A DNA stretch of 64,000 nucleotides, taken from positions 1 to 64,000 of the forward strand of contig NW_026089421.1 in NCBI RefSeq assembly GCF_933775445.1, in the 5' to 3' direction. The DNA is from Argentina anserina. Its lineage: Eukaryota; Streptophyta; Magnoliopsida; Rosales; Rosaceae. The translations under genes were made by a program, and so were the position numbers. Numbering within the stretch: position 1 is the stretch's first letter; every line of letters begins with the position of its first letter. Shown here piece by piece: positions 1 through 12,043 of this stretch. The notes beneath the pieces were generated by a model that saw nothing but the letters and a program-made list of their open reading frames with translations, had not been told where the DNA came from and ran no database searches.

Positions 1-90
1 TTTTGTATCTTTACATCGTTCGCGTATCTTTACTATTCCAATTGTGTATCTTTTCATTTCTCGTTTGAGTATCTTTCTGTAAGGCTTCTG
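1..90 (+). repeat. Partial satellite unit at left edge
   Basis: The window opens inside a unit, at the end of its first 41-bp subrepeat (TTTTGTATC form), followed by a second copy with the CGTTCGCG variant and a normal unit end. The same variant pair occurs at 4,713-4,901, and the match there starts at about 4,812. The edge is a sampling boundary, not the end of the array. Confidence 0.93.
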
Positions 91-2645
91 ATGCGAGTTT
101 CTATTGTATTTGAGAGTTTTGCAAGTGTGGGAGTGTGTTTCTTTCAAACTGAGTATCTTTACATCGTTTGCGTATCTTTACTATTCTAATTGTGTATCTT
201 TTCATTTCACGTTTGAGTATCTTTCTGTAAGGCTTATGATGCGAGTTTCTATTGTATTTGAGAGTTTTGCAAGTGTGGGGAGTGTGTTTCTTTCAAACTG
301 AGTATCTTTACATCGTTTGCGTATCTTTACTATTCCAATTATGTATCTTTACATCGTTTGCGTATCTTTACTATTCCAATTGTGTATCTTTTCATTTCTC
401 GTTTGAGTATCTTTCTGTAAGGCTTTCTGATGCGAGTTTCTATTGTATTTGAGAGTTTTGCAAGTGTGGGAGTGTGTTTCTTTCAAACTGAGTATCTTTA
501 CATCGTTTGCGTATCTTTACTATTCCAATTGTGTATCTTTACATCGTTTGCATATCTTTACTATTCCAATTGTGTATCTTTTCATTTCTCCTTTGAGTAT
601 CTTTCTGTAAGGCTTCTGATGCGAGTTTCTATTGTATTTGAGAGTTTTGCAAGTGTGGGAGTGTGTTTCTTTCAAACTGAGTATCTTTACATCGTTTGCG
701 TATCTTTACTATTCCAATTGTGTATCTTTTCATTTCTCGTTTGAGTATCTTTCTGTAAGGCTTCTGATGCGAGTTTCTATTGTATTTGAGAGTTTTGCAA
801 GTGTGGGAGTGTGTTTCTTTCAAACTGAGTATCTTTACATCGTTTGCGTATCTTTACTATTCTAATTGTGTATCTTTTCATTTCACGTTTAAGTATCTTT
901 CTGTAAGGCTTCTGATGCGAGTTTCTATTGTATTTGAGAGTTTTGCAAGTGTGGGAGTGTGTTTCTTTCAAACTGAGTATCTTTACATCGTTTGCGTATC
1001 TTTACTATTCCAATTATGTATCTTTACATCGTTTGCGTATCTTTACTATTCCAATTGTGTATCTTTTCATTTCTCGTTTGAGTATCTTTCTGTAAGGCTT
1101 TCTGATGCGAGTTTCTATTGTATTTGAGAGTTTTGCAAGTGTGGGAGTGTGTTTCTTTCAAACTGAGTATCTTTACATCGTTTGCGTATCTTTATTATTC
1201 CAATTGTGTATCTTTACATCGTTTGCATATCTTTACTATTCCAATTGTGTATCTTTTCATTTCTCGTTTGAGTATCTTTCTGTAAGGCTTCTGATGCGAG
1301 TTTCTATTGTATTTGAGAGTTTTGCAAGTGTGGGAGTGTGTTTCTTTCAAACTGAGTATCTTTACATCGTTTGCGTATCTTTACTATTCCAATTGTGTAT
1401 CTTTTCATTTCTCGTTTGAGTATCTTTCTGTAAGGCTTTCTGATGCGAGTTTCTATTGTATTTGAGAGTTTTGCAAGTGTGGGAGTGTGTTTCTTTCAAA
1501 CTGAGTATCTTTACATCGTTTGCGTATCTTTATTATTCCAATTGTGTATCTTTACATCGTTTGCATATCTTTACTATTCCAATTGTGTATCTTTTCAGTT
1601 CTCGTTTGAGTATCTTTCTGTAAGGCTTCTGATGCGAGTTTCTATTGTATTTGAGAGTTTTGCAAGTGTGGGAGTGTGTTTCTTTCAAACTGAGTATCTT
1701 TACATCGTTTGCGTATCTTTACTATTCCAATTGTGTATCTTTTCATTTCTCGTTTGAGTATCTTTCTGTAAGGCTTCTGATGCGAGTTTCTATTGTATTT
1801 GAGAGTTTTGCAAGTGTGGGAGTGTGTTTCTTTCAAACTGAGTATCTTTACATCGTTTGCGTATCTTTACTATTCCAATTGTGTATCTTTACATCGTTTG
1901 TGTATCTTTACTATTCCAATTGTGTATCTTTTCATTTCTCGTTTGAGTATCTTTCTGTAAGGCTTCTGATGCGAGTTTCTATTGTATTTGAGAGTTTTGC
2001 AAGTGTGGGAGTGTGTTTCTTTCAAACTGAGTATCTTTACATCGTTTGCGTATCTTTACTATTCCAATTGTGTATCTTTACATCGTTTGTGTATCTTTAC
2101 TATTCCAATTGTGTATCTTTTCATTTCTCGTTTGAGTATCTTTCTGTAAGGCTTTCTGATGCGAGTTTCTATTGTATTTGAGAGTTTTGCAAGTGTGGGA
2201 GTGTGTTTCTTTCAAACTGAGTATCTTTACATCGTTTGCGTATCTTTACTATTCCAATTGTGTATCTTTTCATTTCTCGTTTGAGTATCTTTCTGTAAGG
2301 CTTTCTGATGCGAGTTTCTATTGTATTTGAGAGTTTTGCAAGTGTGGGAGTGTGTTTCTTTCAAACTGAGTATCTTTACATCGTTTGCGTATCTTTACTA
2401 TTCCAATTGTGTATCTTTTCATTTCTCGTTTGAGTATCTTTCTGTAAGGCTTTCTGATGCGAGTTTCTATTGTATTTGAGAGTTTTGCAAGTGTGGGAGT
2501 GTGTTTCTTTCAAACTGAGTATCTTTACATCGTTTGCGTATCTTTACTATTCCAATTGTTTATCTTTACATCGTTTGCGTATCTTTACTATTCCAATTGT
2601 GTATCTTTTCATTTCTCGTTTGAGTATCTTTCTGTAAGGCTTCTG
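91..2645 (+). repeat. Fifteen units; first copy of 4.81-kb duplication
   Basis: Unit lengths in order are 148, 191, 189, 148, 148, 190, 189, 149, 189, 148, 189, 190, 149, 149 and 189. From the third unit (430) the order matches that starting at 5,240, and the variants coincide: TCTCCTTT in the third unit, TTTAAG in the fifth, TATTATT plus GCATAT in the seventh and ninth, CAGTTCTC in the ninth. The 191-bp unit has one extra G near 277, so the offset is 4,811 before it and 4,810 after. Private differences are few: TTATGATG near 236 and TTTATC near 2,560. Confidence 0.9.
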
Positions 2646-4344
2646 ATGCGAGTTTCTATTGTATTTGAGAGTTTGGGAGTGTGTTTCTTTCAAACTGAGT
2701 ATCTTTACATCGTTTGCGTATCTTTACTATTCCAATTGTGTATCTTTCATTTCTCGTTTGAGTATCTTTCTGTAAGGCTTTCTGATGCGAGTTTCTATTG
2801 TATTTGAGAGTTTTGCAAGTGTGGGAGTGTGTTTCTTCAAACTGAGTATCTTTACATCGTTTGCGTATCTTTACTATTCCAATTGTGTATCTTTTCATTT
2901 CTCGTTTGAGTATCTTTCTGTAAGGCTTTCTGATGCGAGTTTCTATTGTATTTGAGAGTTTTGCAAGTGTGGGAGTGTGTTTCTTTCAAACTGAGTATCT
3001 TTACATCGTTTGCGTATCTTTACTATTCCAATTGTGTATCTTTACATCGTTTGTGTATCTTTAATATTCCAATTGTGTATCTTTTCATTTCTCGTTTGAG
3101 TATCTTTCTGTAAGGCTTCTGATGCGAGTTTCTATTGTATTTGAGAGTTTTTGCAAGTGTTGGGAGTGTGTTTCTTTAAAACTGAGTATCTTTACATCGT
3201 TTGCGTATCTTTACTATTCCAATTTTGTATCTTTACATCGTTCGCGTATCTTTACTATTCCAATTGTGTATCTTTTCATTTCTCGTTTGAGTATCTTTCT
3301 GTAAGGCTTCTGATGCGAGTTTCTATTGTATTTGAGAGTTTTGCAAGTGTGGGAGTGTGTTTCTTTCAAACTGAGTATCTTTACATCGTTTGCGTATCTT
3401 TACTATTCTAATTGTGTATCTTTTCATTTCACGGTTGAGTATCTTTCCGTAAGGCTTCTGATGCGAGTTTCTATTGTATTTGAGGAGTTTTGCAAGTTGT
3501 GGGAGTGTGTTTCATTCAAACTGAGTATCTTTACATCGTTTGCGTATCTTTACTATTCCAATTATGTATCTTTACAATCGTTTGCGTATCTTTACTATTC
3601 CAATTGTGTATCTTTTCATTTCTCGTTTGAGTATCTTTCTGTAAGGCTTTTCTGATGCGAGGTTTCTATTGTATTTGAGAGTTTTGCAAGTGTGGGAGTG
3701 TGTTTCTTTCAAACTGAGTATCTTTACATCGTTTGCGTATCTTTATTATTCCAATTGTGTATCTTTACATCGTTTGCATATCTTTACTATTCCAATTGTG
3801 TATCTTTTCATTCTCGTTTTGAGTATCTTTCTGTAAGGCTTCTGATGCGAGTTTATATTGAATTTGAGAGGTTTTGCAAGTGTGGGAGTGTGTTTCTTTC
3901 AAACTGAGTATCTTTACATCGTTTGCGTATCTTTACTATTCCAATTGTGTATCTTTTCATTTCTCGTTTGAGTATCTTTCTGTAAGGCTTTCTGATGCGA
4001 GTTTCTATTGTATTTGAGAGTTTTGCAAGTGTGGGAGTGCTGTTTTCTTTCAAACTGAGTATCTTTATATCGTTTGCGTATCTTTATTATTCTAATTGTG
4101 TATCTTTACATCGTTTGCATATCTTACTATTCCTATTGTGTATCTTTTCATTTCTCGTTTGAGTATCTTTCTGTAAGGCTTCTGATGCGAGTTTCTATTG
4201 TATTTGAGAGTTTTGCAAGTGTGGGAGTGTGTTTCTTTCAAACTGAGTATCTTTTCATCGTTTGCGTATCTTTAAATATTCCAATTGTGTATCTTTTCAT
4301 TTCTCGTTTGAGTATCTTTCTGTAAGGCTTCTGATGCGAGTTTT
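2646..4344 (+). repeat. Indel-rich stretch of satellite
   Basis: About ten units carry a concentration of small indels seen almost nowhere else. They include a 9-bp loss near 2,674, single-base losses in TCTTTCATT, TTCTTCAAAC and ATATCTTACT, and single-base gains such as GAGTTTTTGC, GTGTTGGG, GAGGAGTT, AAGTTGTGG, TTACAATCG, GCGAGGTTTC, AGAGGTTTT, GTGCTGTTTTC and TTTAAATATTCC, ending with an extra T at 4,341-4,344. Unit order and diagnostic variants still follow the pattern found around 5,725-6,780, so the array order is genuine. Either this is a locally degenerate segment or uncorrected read sequence in the assembly. Confidence 0.88.
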
Positions 4345-4901
4345 CTATTGTATTTGAGAGTTTTGCAAGTGTGGGAGTGTGTTTCTTTCAAACTGAGTAT
4401 CTTTACATCGTTTGCGTATCTTTACTATTCCAATTGTGTATCTTTACATCGTTTGTGTATCTTTACTATTCCAATTGTGTATCTTTTCATTTCTCGTTTG
4501 AGTATCTTTCTGTAAGGCTTCTGATGCGAGTTTCTATTGTATTTGAGAGTTTTGCAAGTGTGGGAGTGTGTTTCTTTCAAACTGAGTATCTTTACATCGT
4601 TTGCGTATCTTTACTATTCCAATTGTGTATCTTTACATCGTTTGTGTATCTTTACTATTCCAATTGTGTATCTTTTCATTTCTCGTTTGAGTATCTTTCT
4701 GTAAGGCTTCTGATGCGAGTTTCTATTGTATATGAGAGTTTTGCAAGTGTGGGAGTGTGTTTCTTTAAAACTGAGTATCTTTACATCGTTTGCGTATCTT
4801 TACTATTCCAATTTTGTATCTTTACATCGTTCGCGTATCTTTACTATTCCAATTGTGTATCTTTTCATTTCTCGTTTGAGTATCTTTCTGTAAGGCTTCT
4901 G
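4334..4901 (+). repeat. Three units returning to low-variation satellite
   Basis: The units are 190 (one extra T at its start), 189 and 189 bp. The first two carry GTGTATC in their second 41-bp copy. The third has TTTAAAAC in place of TTTCAAAC, an AATTTTG end to its first subrepeat, CGTTCGCG in its second and a private TATATGAG. The same GTGTAT, GTGTAT, TTTAAAAC order recurs at 7,456-8,022, so the block can be aligned there with an offset of about 3,121 bp. Confidence 0.88.
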
Positions 4902-7455
4902 ATGCGAGTTTCTATTGTATTTGAGAGTTTTGCAAGTGTGGGAGTGTGTTTCTTTCAAACTGAGTATCTTTACATCGTTTGCGTATCTTTACTATTCTAA
5001 TTGTGTATCTTTTCATTTCACGTTTGAGTATCTTTCTGTAAGGCTTCTGATGCGAGTTTCTATTGTATTTGAGAGTTTTGCAAGTGTGGGAGTGTGTTTC
5101 TTTCAAACTGAGTATCTTTACATCGTTTGCGTATCTTTACTATTCCAATTATGTATCTTTACATCGTTTGCGTATCTTTACTATTCCAATTGTGTATCTT
5201 TTCATTTCTCGTTTGAGTATCTTTCTGTAAGGCTTTCTGATGCGAGTTTCTATTGTATTTGAGAGTTTTGCAAGTGTGGGAGTGTGTTTCTTTCAAACTG
5301 AGTATCTTTACATCGTTTGCGTATCTTTACTATTCCAATTGTGTATCTTTACATCGTTTGCATATCTTTACTATTCCAATTGTGTATCTTTTCATTTCTC
5401 CTTTGAGTATCTTTCTGTAAGGCTTCTGATGCGAGTTTCTATTGTATTTGAGAGTTTTGCAAGTGTGGGAGTGTGTTTCTTTCAAACTGAGTATCTTTAC
5501 ATCGTTTGCGTATCTTTACTATTCCAATTGTGTATCTTTTCATTTCTCGTTTGAGTATCTTTCTGTAAGGCTTCTGATGCGAGTTTCTATTGTATTTGAG
5601 AGTTTTGCAAGTGTGGGAGTGTGTTTCTTTCAAACTGAGTATCTTTACATCGTTTGCGTATCTTTACTATTCTAATTGTGTATCTTTTCATTTCACGTTT
5701 AAGTATCTTTCTGTAAGGCTTCTGATGCGAGTTTCTATTGTATTTGAGAGTTTTGCAAGTGTGGGAGTGTGTTTCTTTCAAACTGAGTATCTTTACATCG
5801 TTTGCGTATCTTTACTATTCCAATTATGTATCTTTACATCGTTTGCGTATCTTTACTATTCCAATTGTGTATCTTTTCATTTCTCGTTTGAGTATCTTTC
5901 TGTAAGGCTTTCTGATGCGAGTTTCTATTGTATTTGAGAGTTTTGCAAGTGTGGGAGTGTGTTTCTTTCAAACTGAGTATCTTTACATCGTTTGCGTATC
6001 TTTATTATTCCAATTGTGTATCTTTACATCGTTTGCATATCTTTACTATTCCAATTGTGTATCTTTTCATTTCTCGTTTGAGTATCTTTCTGTAAGGCTT
6101 CTGATGCGAGTTTCTATTGTATTTGAGAGTTTTGCAAGTGTGGGAGTGTGTTTCTTTCAAACTGAGTATCTTTACATCGTTTGCGTATCTTTACTATTCC
6201 AATTGTGTATCTTTTCATTTCTCGTTTGAGTATCTTTCTGTAAGGCTTTCTGATGCGAGTTTCTATTGTATTTGAGAGTTTTGCAAGTGTGGGAGTGTGT
6301 TTCTTTCAAACTGAGTATCTTTACATCGTTTGCGTATCTTTATTATTCCAATTGTGTATCTTTACATCGTTTGCATATCTTTACTATTCCAATTGTGTAT
6401 CTTTTCAGTTCTCGTTTGAGTATCTTTCTGTAAGGCTTCTGATGCGAGTTTCTATTGTATTTGAGAGTTTTGCAAGTGTGGGAGTGTGTTTCTTTCAAAC
6501 TGAGTATCTTTACATCGTTTGCGTATCTTTACTATTCCAATTGTGTATCTTTTCATTTCTCGTTTGAGTATCTTTCTGTAAGGCTTCTGATGCGAGTTTC
6601 TATTGTATTTGAGAGTTTTGCAAGTGTGGGAGTGTGTTTCTTTCAAACTGAGTATCTTTACATCGTTTGCGTATCTTTACTATTCCAATTGTGTATCTTT
6701 ACATCGTTTGTGTATCTTTACTATTCCAATTGTGTATCTTTTCATTTCTCGTTTGAGTATCTTTCTGTAAGGCTTCTGATGCGAGTTTCTATTGTATTTG
6801 AGAGTTTTGCAAGTGTGGGAGTGTGTTTCTTTCAAACTGAGTATCTTTACATCGTTTGCGTATCTTTACTATTCCAATTGTGTATCTTTACATCGTTTGT
6901 GTATCTTTACTATTCCAATTGTGTATCTTTTCATTTCTCGTTTGAGTATCTTTCTGTAAGGCTTTCTAATGCGAGTTTCTATTGTATTTGAGAGTTTTGC
7001 AAGTGTGGGAGTGTGTTTCTTTCAAACTGAGTATCTTTACATCGTTTGCGTATCTTTACTATTCCAATTGTGTATCTTTTCATTTCTCGTTTGAGTATCT
7101 TTCTGTAAGGCTTTCTGATGCGAGTTTCTATTGTATTTGAGAGTTTTGCAAGTGTGGGAGTGTGTTTCTTTCAAACTGAGTATCTTTACATCGTTTGCGT
7201 ATCTTTACTATTCCAATTGTGTATCTTTTCATTTCTCGTTTGAGTATCTTTCTGTAAGGCTTTCTGATGCGAGTTTCTATTGTATTTGAGAGTTTTGCAA
7301 GTGTGGGAGTGTGTTTCTTTCAAACTGAGTATCTTTACATCGTTTGCGTATCTTTACTATTCCAATTGTGTATCTTTACATCGTTTGCGTATCTTTACTA
7401 TTCCAATTGTGTATCTTTTCATTTCTCGTTTGAGTATCTTTCTGTAAGGCTTCTG
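4902..7455 (+). repeat. Second copy of 4.81-kb duplication
   Basis: Unit lengths are 148, 190, 189, 148, 148, 190, 189, 149, 189, 148, 189, 190, 149, 149 and 189, the same order as at 91-2,645 without the extra G. Differences from the first copy are few by eye, such as CTTTCTAATG at the 6,969 junction. The right part (from 6,104) also belongs to the next, 2,256-bp tandem duplication, so the two events are nested. Confidence 0.9.
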
Positions 7456-8359
7456 ATGCGAGTTTCTATTGTATTTGAGAGTTTTGCAAGTGTGGGAGTG
7501 TGTTTCTTTCAAACTGAGTATCTTTACATCGTTTGCGTATCTTTACTATTCCAATTGTGTATCTTTACATCGTTTGTGTATCTTTACTATTCAAATTGTG
7601 TATCTTTTCATTTCTCGTTTAAGTATCTTTCTGTAAGGCTTCTGATGCGAGTTTCTATTGTATTTGAGAGTTTTGCAAGTGTGGGAGTGTGTTTCTTTCA
7701 AATTGAGTATCTTTACATCGTTTGCGTATCTTTACTATTCCAATTGTGTATCTTTACATCGTTTGTGTATCTTTACTATTCCAATTGTGTATCTTTTCAT
7801 TTCTCGTTTGAGTATCTTTCTGTAAGGCTTCTGATGCGAGTTTCTATTGTATTTGAGAGTTTTGCAAGTGTGGGAGTGTGTTTCTTTAAAACTGAGTATC
7901 TTTACATCGTTTGCGTATCTTTACTATTCCAATTTTGTATCTTTACATCGTTCGCGTATCTTTACTATTCCAATTGTGTATCTTTTCATTTCTCGTTTGA
8001 GTATCTTTCTGTAAGGCTTCTGATGCGAGTTTCTATTGTATTTGAGAGTTTTGCAAGTGTGGGAGTGTGTTTCTTTCAAACTGAGTATCTTTACATCGTT
8101 TGCGTATCTTTACTATTCTAATTGTGTATCTTTTCATTTCACGTTTGAGTATCTTTCTGTAAGGCTTCTGATGCGAGTTTCTATTGTATTTGAGAGTTTT
8201 GCAAGTGTGGGAGTGTGTTTCTTTCAAACTGAGTATCTTTACATCGTTTGCGTATCTTTACTATTCCAATTGTGTATCTTTACATCGTTTGCATATCTTT
8301 ACTATTCCAATTGTGTATCTTTTCATTTCTCGTTTGAGTATCTTTCTGTAAGGCTTCTG
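6104..8359 (+). repeat. Tandem 2,256-bp segment, copy 1
   Basis: Twelve and a half backbone changes are avoided by reading this as one block. The units run 149, 189, 148, 189, 190, 149, 149, 189, 189, 189, 189, 148 and 189. Landmarks are CAGTTCTC near 6,405, CAAATTG near 7,593 with TTTAAG just after, and the TTTAAAAC unit at 7,834. Each recurs 2,256 bp downstream. A private CAAATTGAG near 7,700 is absent from copy 2. Confidence 0.88.
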
Positions 8360-10615
8360 ATGCGAGTTTCTATTGTATTTGAGAGTTTTGCAAGTGTGGG
8401 AGTGTGTTTCTTTCAAACTGAGTATCTTTACATCGTTTGCGTATCTTTACTATTCCAATTGTGTATCTTTTCATTTCTCGTTTGAGTATCTTTCTGTAAG
8501 GCTTTCTGATGCGAGTTTCTATTGTATTTGAGAGTTTTGCAAGTGTGGGAGTGTGTTTCTTTCAAACTGAGTATCTTTACATCGTTTGCGTATCTTTATT
8601 ATTCCAATTGTGTATCTTTACATCGTTTGCATATCTTTACTATTCCAATTGTGTATCTTTTCAGTTCTCGTTTGAGTATCTTTCTGTAAGGCTTCTGATG
8701 CGAGTTTCTATTGTATTTGAGAGTTTTGCAAGTGTGGGAGTGTGTTTCTTTCAAACTGAGTATCTTTACATCGTTTGCGTATCTTTACTATTCCAATTGT
8801 GTATCTTTTCATTTCTCGTTTGAGTATCTTTCTGTAAGGCTTCTGATGCGAGTTTCTATTGTATTTGAGAGTTTTGCAAGTGTGGGAGTGTGTTTCTTTC
8901 AAACTGAGTATCTTTACATCGTTTGCGTATCTTTACTATTCCAATTGTGTATCTTTACATCGTTTGTGTATCTTTACTATTCCAATTGTGTATCTTTTCA
9001 TTTCTCGTTTGAGTATCTTTCTGTAAGGCTTCTGATGCGAGTTTCTATTGTATTTGAGAGTTTTGCAAGTGTGGGAGTGTGTTTCTTTCAAACTGAGTAT
9101 CTTTACATCGTTTGCGTATCTTTACTATTCCAATTGTGTATCTTTACATCGTTTGTGTATCTTTACTATTCCAATTGTGTATCTTTTCATTTCTCGTTTG
9201 AGTATCTTTCTGTAAGGCTTTCTGATGCGAGTTTCTATTGTATTTGAGAGTTTTGCAAGTGTGGGAGTGTGTTTCTTTCAAACTGAGTATCTTTACATCG
9301 TTTGCGTATCTTTACTATTCCAATTGTGTATCTTTTCATTTCTCGTTTGAGTATCTTTCTGTAAGGCTTTCTGATGCGAGTTTCTATTGTATTTGAGAGT
9401 TTTGCAAGTGTGGGAGTGTGTTTCTTTCAAACTGAGTATCTTTACATCGTTTGCGTATCTTTACTATTCCAATTGTGTATCTTTTCATTTCTCGTTTGAG
9501 TATCTTTCTGTAAGGCTTTCTGATGCGAGTTTCTATTGTATTTGAGAGTTTTGCAAGTGTGGGAGTGTGTTTCTTTCAAACTGAGTATCTTTACATCGTT
9601 TGCGTATCTTTACTATTCCAATTGTGTATCTTTACATCGTTTGCGTATCTTTACTATTCCAATTGTGTATCTTTTCATTTCTCGTTTGAGTATCTTTCTG
9701 TAAGGCTTCTGATGCGAGTTTCTATTGTATTTGAGAGTTTTGCAAGTGTGGGAGTGTGTTTCTTTCAAACTGAGTATCTTTACATCGTTTGCGTATCTTT
9801 ACTATTCCAATTGTGTATCTTTACATCGTTTGTGTATCTTTACTATTCAAATTGTGTATCTTTTCATTTCTCGTTTAAGTATCTTTCTGTAAGGCTTCTG
9901 ATGCGAGTTTCTATTGTATTTGAGAGTTTTGCAAGTGTGGGAGTGTGTTTCTTTCAAACTGAGTATCTTTACATCGTTTGCGTATCTTTACTATTCCAAT
10001 TGTGTATCTTTACATCGTTTGTGTATCTTTACTATTCCAATTGTGTATCTTTTCATTTCTCGTTTGAGTATCTTTCTGTAAGGCTTCTGATGCGAGTTTC
10101 TATTGTATTTGAGAGTTTTGCAAGTGTGGGAGTGTGTTTCTTTAAAACTGAGTATCTTTACATCGTTTGCGTATCTTTACTATTCCAATTTTGTATCTTT
10201 ACATCGTTCGCGTATCTTTACTATTCCAATTGTGTATCTTTTCATTTCTCGTTTGAGTATCTTTCTGTAAGGCTTCTGATGCGAGTTTCTATTGTATTTG
10301 AGAGTTTTGCAAGTGTGGGAGTGTGTTTCTTTCAAACTGAGTATCTTTACATCGTTTGCGTATCTTTACTATTCTAATTGTGTATCTTTTCATTTCACGT
10401 TTGAGTATCTTTCTGTAAGGCTTCTGATGCGAGTTTCTATTGTATTTGAGAGTTTTGCAAGTGTGGGAGTGTGTTTCTTTCAAACTGAGTATCTTTACAT
10501 CGTTTGCGTATCTTTACTATTCCAATTGTGTATCTTTACATCGTTTGCATATCTTTACTATTCCAATTGTGTATCTTTTCATTTCTCGTTTGAGTATCTT
10601 TCTGTAAGGCTTCTG
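8360..10615 (+). repeat. Tandem 2,256-bp segment, copy 2
   Basis: The block directly abuts copy 1 and repeats its order of 13 units exactly, including the CAAATTG variant near 9,849. The copies diverge at 10,616, where a 189-bp GCATAT unit replaces the 149-bp unit that began copy 2 at 8,360. The head-to-tail contact of two multi-unit blocks with almost no differences indicates a recent unequal exchange. Confidence 0.88.
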
Positions 10616-10952
10616 ATGCGAGTTTCTATTGTATTTGAGAGTTTTGCAAGTGTGGGAGTGTGTTTCTTTCAAACTGAGTATCTTTACATCGTTTGCGTAT
10701 CTTTACTATTCCAATTGTGTATCTTTACATCGTTTGCATATCTTTACTATTCCAATTGTGTATCTTTTCATTTCTCGTTTGAGTATCTTTCTGTAAGGCT
10801 TCTGATGCGAGTTTCTATTGTATTTGAGAGTTTTGCAAGTGTGGGAGTGTGTTTCTTTCAAACTGAGTATCTTTACATCGTTTGCGTATCTTTACTATTC
10901 CAATTGTGTATCTTTTCATTTCTCGTTTGAGTATCTTTCTGTAAGGCTTCTG
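10616..10952 (+). repeat. Two linking units
   Basis: A 189-bp unit with GCATAT in its second subrepeat and a plain 148-bp unit. The 189-bp unit repeats the type just before it (10,427-10,615), so this may be a single-unit duplication. The same pair recurs at 13,620-13,956, within the 3,004-bp offset copy. Confidence 0.88.
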
Positions 10953-12043
10953 ATGCGAGTTTCTATTGTATTTGAGAGTTTTGCAAGTGTGGGAGTGTGT
11001 TTCTTTCAAACTGAGTATCTTTACATCGTTTGCGTATCTTTACTATTCCAATTGTGTATCTTTACATCGTTTGTGTATCTTTACTATTCCAATTGTGTAT
11101 CTTTTCATTTCTCGTTTGAGTATCTTTCTGTAAGGCTTCTGATGCGAGTTTCTATTGTATTTGAGAGTTTTGCAAGTGTGGGAGTGTGTTTCTTTCAAAC
11201 TGAGTATCTTTACATCGTTTGCGTATCTTTACTATTCCAATTGTGTATCTTTACATCGTTCGCGTATCTTTACTATTCCAATTGTGTATCTTTTCATTTC
11301 TCGTTTGAGTATCATTCTGTAAGGCTTCTGATGCGAGTTTCTATTGTATTTGAGAGTTTTGCAAGTGTGGGAGTGTGTTTCTTTCAAACTGAGTATCTTT
11401 ACTTCGTTTGCGTATCTTTACTATTCTAATTGTGTATCTTTTCATTTCACGTTTGAGTATCTTTCTGTAAGGCTTCTGATGCGAGTTTCTATTGTATTTG
11501 AGAGTTTTGCAAGTGTGGGATTGTGTTCTTTCAAACTGAGTATCTTTACATCGTTTGCGTATCTTTACTATTCCAATTATGTATCTTTACATCGTTTGCG
11601 TATCTTTACTATTCTAATTGTGTATCTTTTCATTTCACGTTTGAGTATCTTTCTGTAAGGCTTCTGATGCGAGTTTCTATTGTATTTGAGAGTTTTGCAA
11701 GTGTGGGATTGTGTTCTTTCAAACTGAGTATCTTTACATCGTTTGCGTATCTTTACTATTCCAATTTTGTATCTTTACATCGTTCGCGTATCTTTACTAT
11801 TCCAATTGTGTATCTTTTCATTTCTCGTTTGAGTATCTTTCTGTAAGGCTTCTGATGCGAGTTTCTATTGTATTTGAGAGTTTTGCAAGTGTGGGAGTGT
11901 GTTTCTTTCAAACTGAGTATCTTTACATCGTTCGCGTATCTTTACTATTCCAATTGTGTATCTTTACATCGTTTGCATATCTTTACTATTCCAATTGTGT
12001 ATCTTTTCATTTCTCGTTTGAGTATCTTTCTGTAAGGCTTCTG
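10953..12043 (+). repeat. Tandem 1,091-bp six-unit block, copy 1
   Basis: Units are 189 (GTGTATC), 189 (CGTTCGCG, ending CATTCTG), 148 (CTAATTG and CACG), 188, 188 and 189. The two 188-bp units share a one-base loss in GGGATTGTGTTC. The first of them also ends in CTAATTG and CACG, and the second has AATTTTG and CGTTCGCG. A private TTACTTCG lies near 11,403. Confidence 0.9.

Noticed and set aside
1105..1293. Minus-strand AATAAA (from TTTATTATTCC variant) as a polyadenylation signal
   Set aside because: It comes from a single C-to-T change in a satellite subfamily and has no associated gene.
3653..3666. Indels in the 2.6-4.3 kb patch as a meaningful new subfamily
   Set aside because: The changes are mostly private to single units and do not recur, unlike the true subfamily marks, so I treat them as noise or degeneration.
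5439..5633. Recurrent 64-codon open frames on the minus strand (Lys/Arg-rich translation)
   Set aside because: These appear wherever a short unit joins the next unit and are identical by-products of the repeat. There is no promoter context or independent conservation.
11142..11330. CENP-B box in the CGTTCGCG variant
   Set aside because: The variant supplies TTCG, but the downstream A and CGGG positions of the known box are absent (CGTATCTTTAC follows). No other part of the unit fits.
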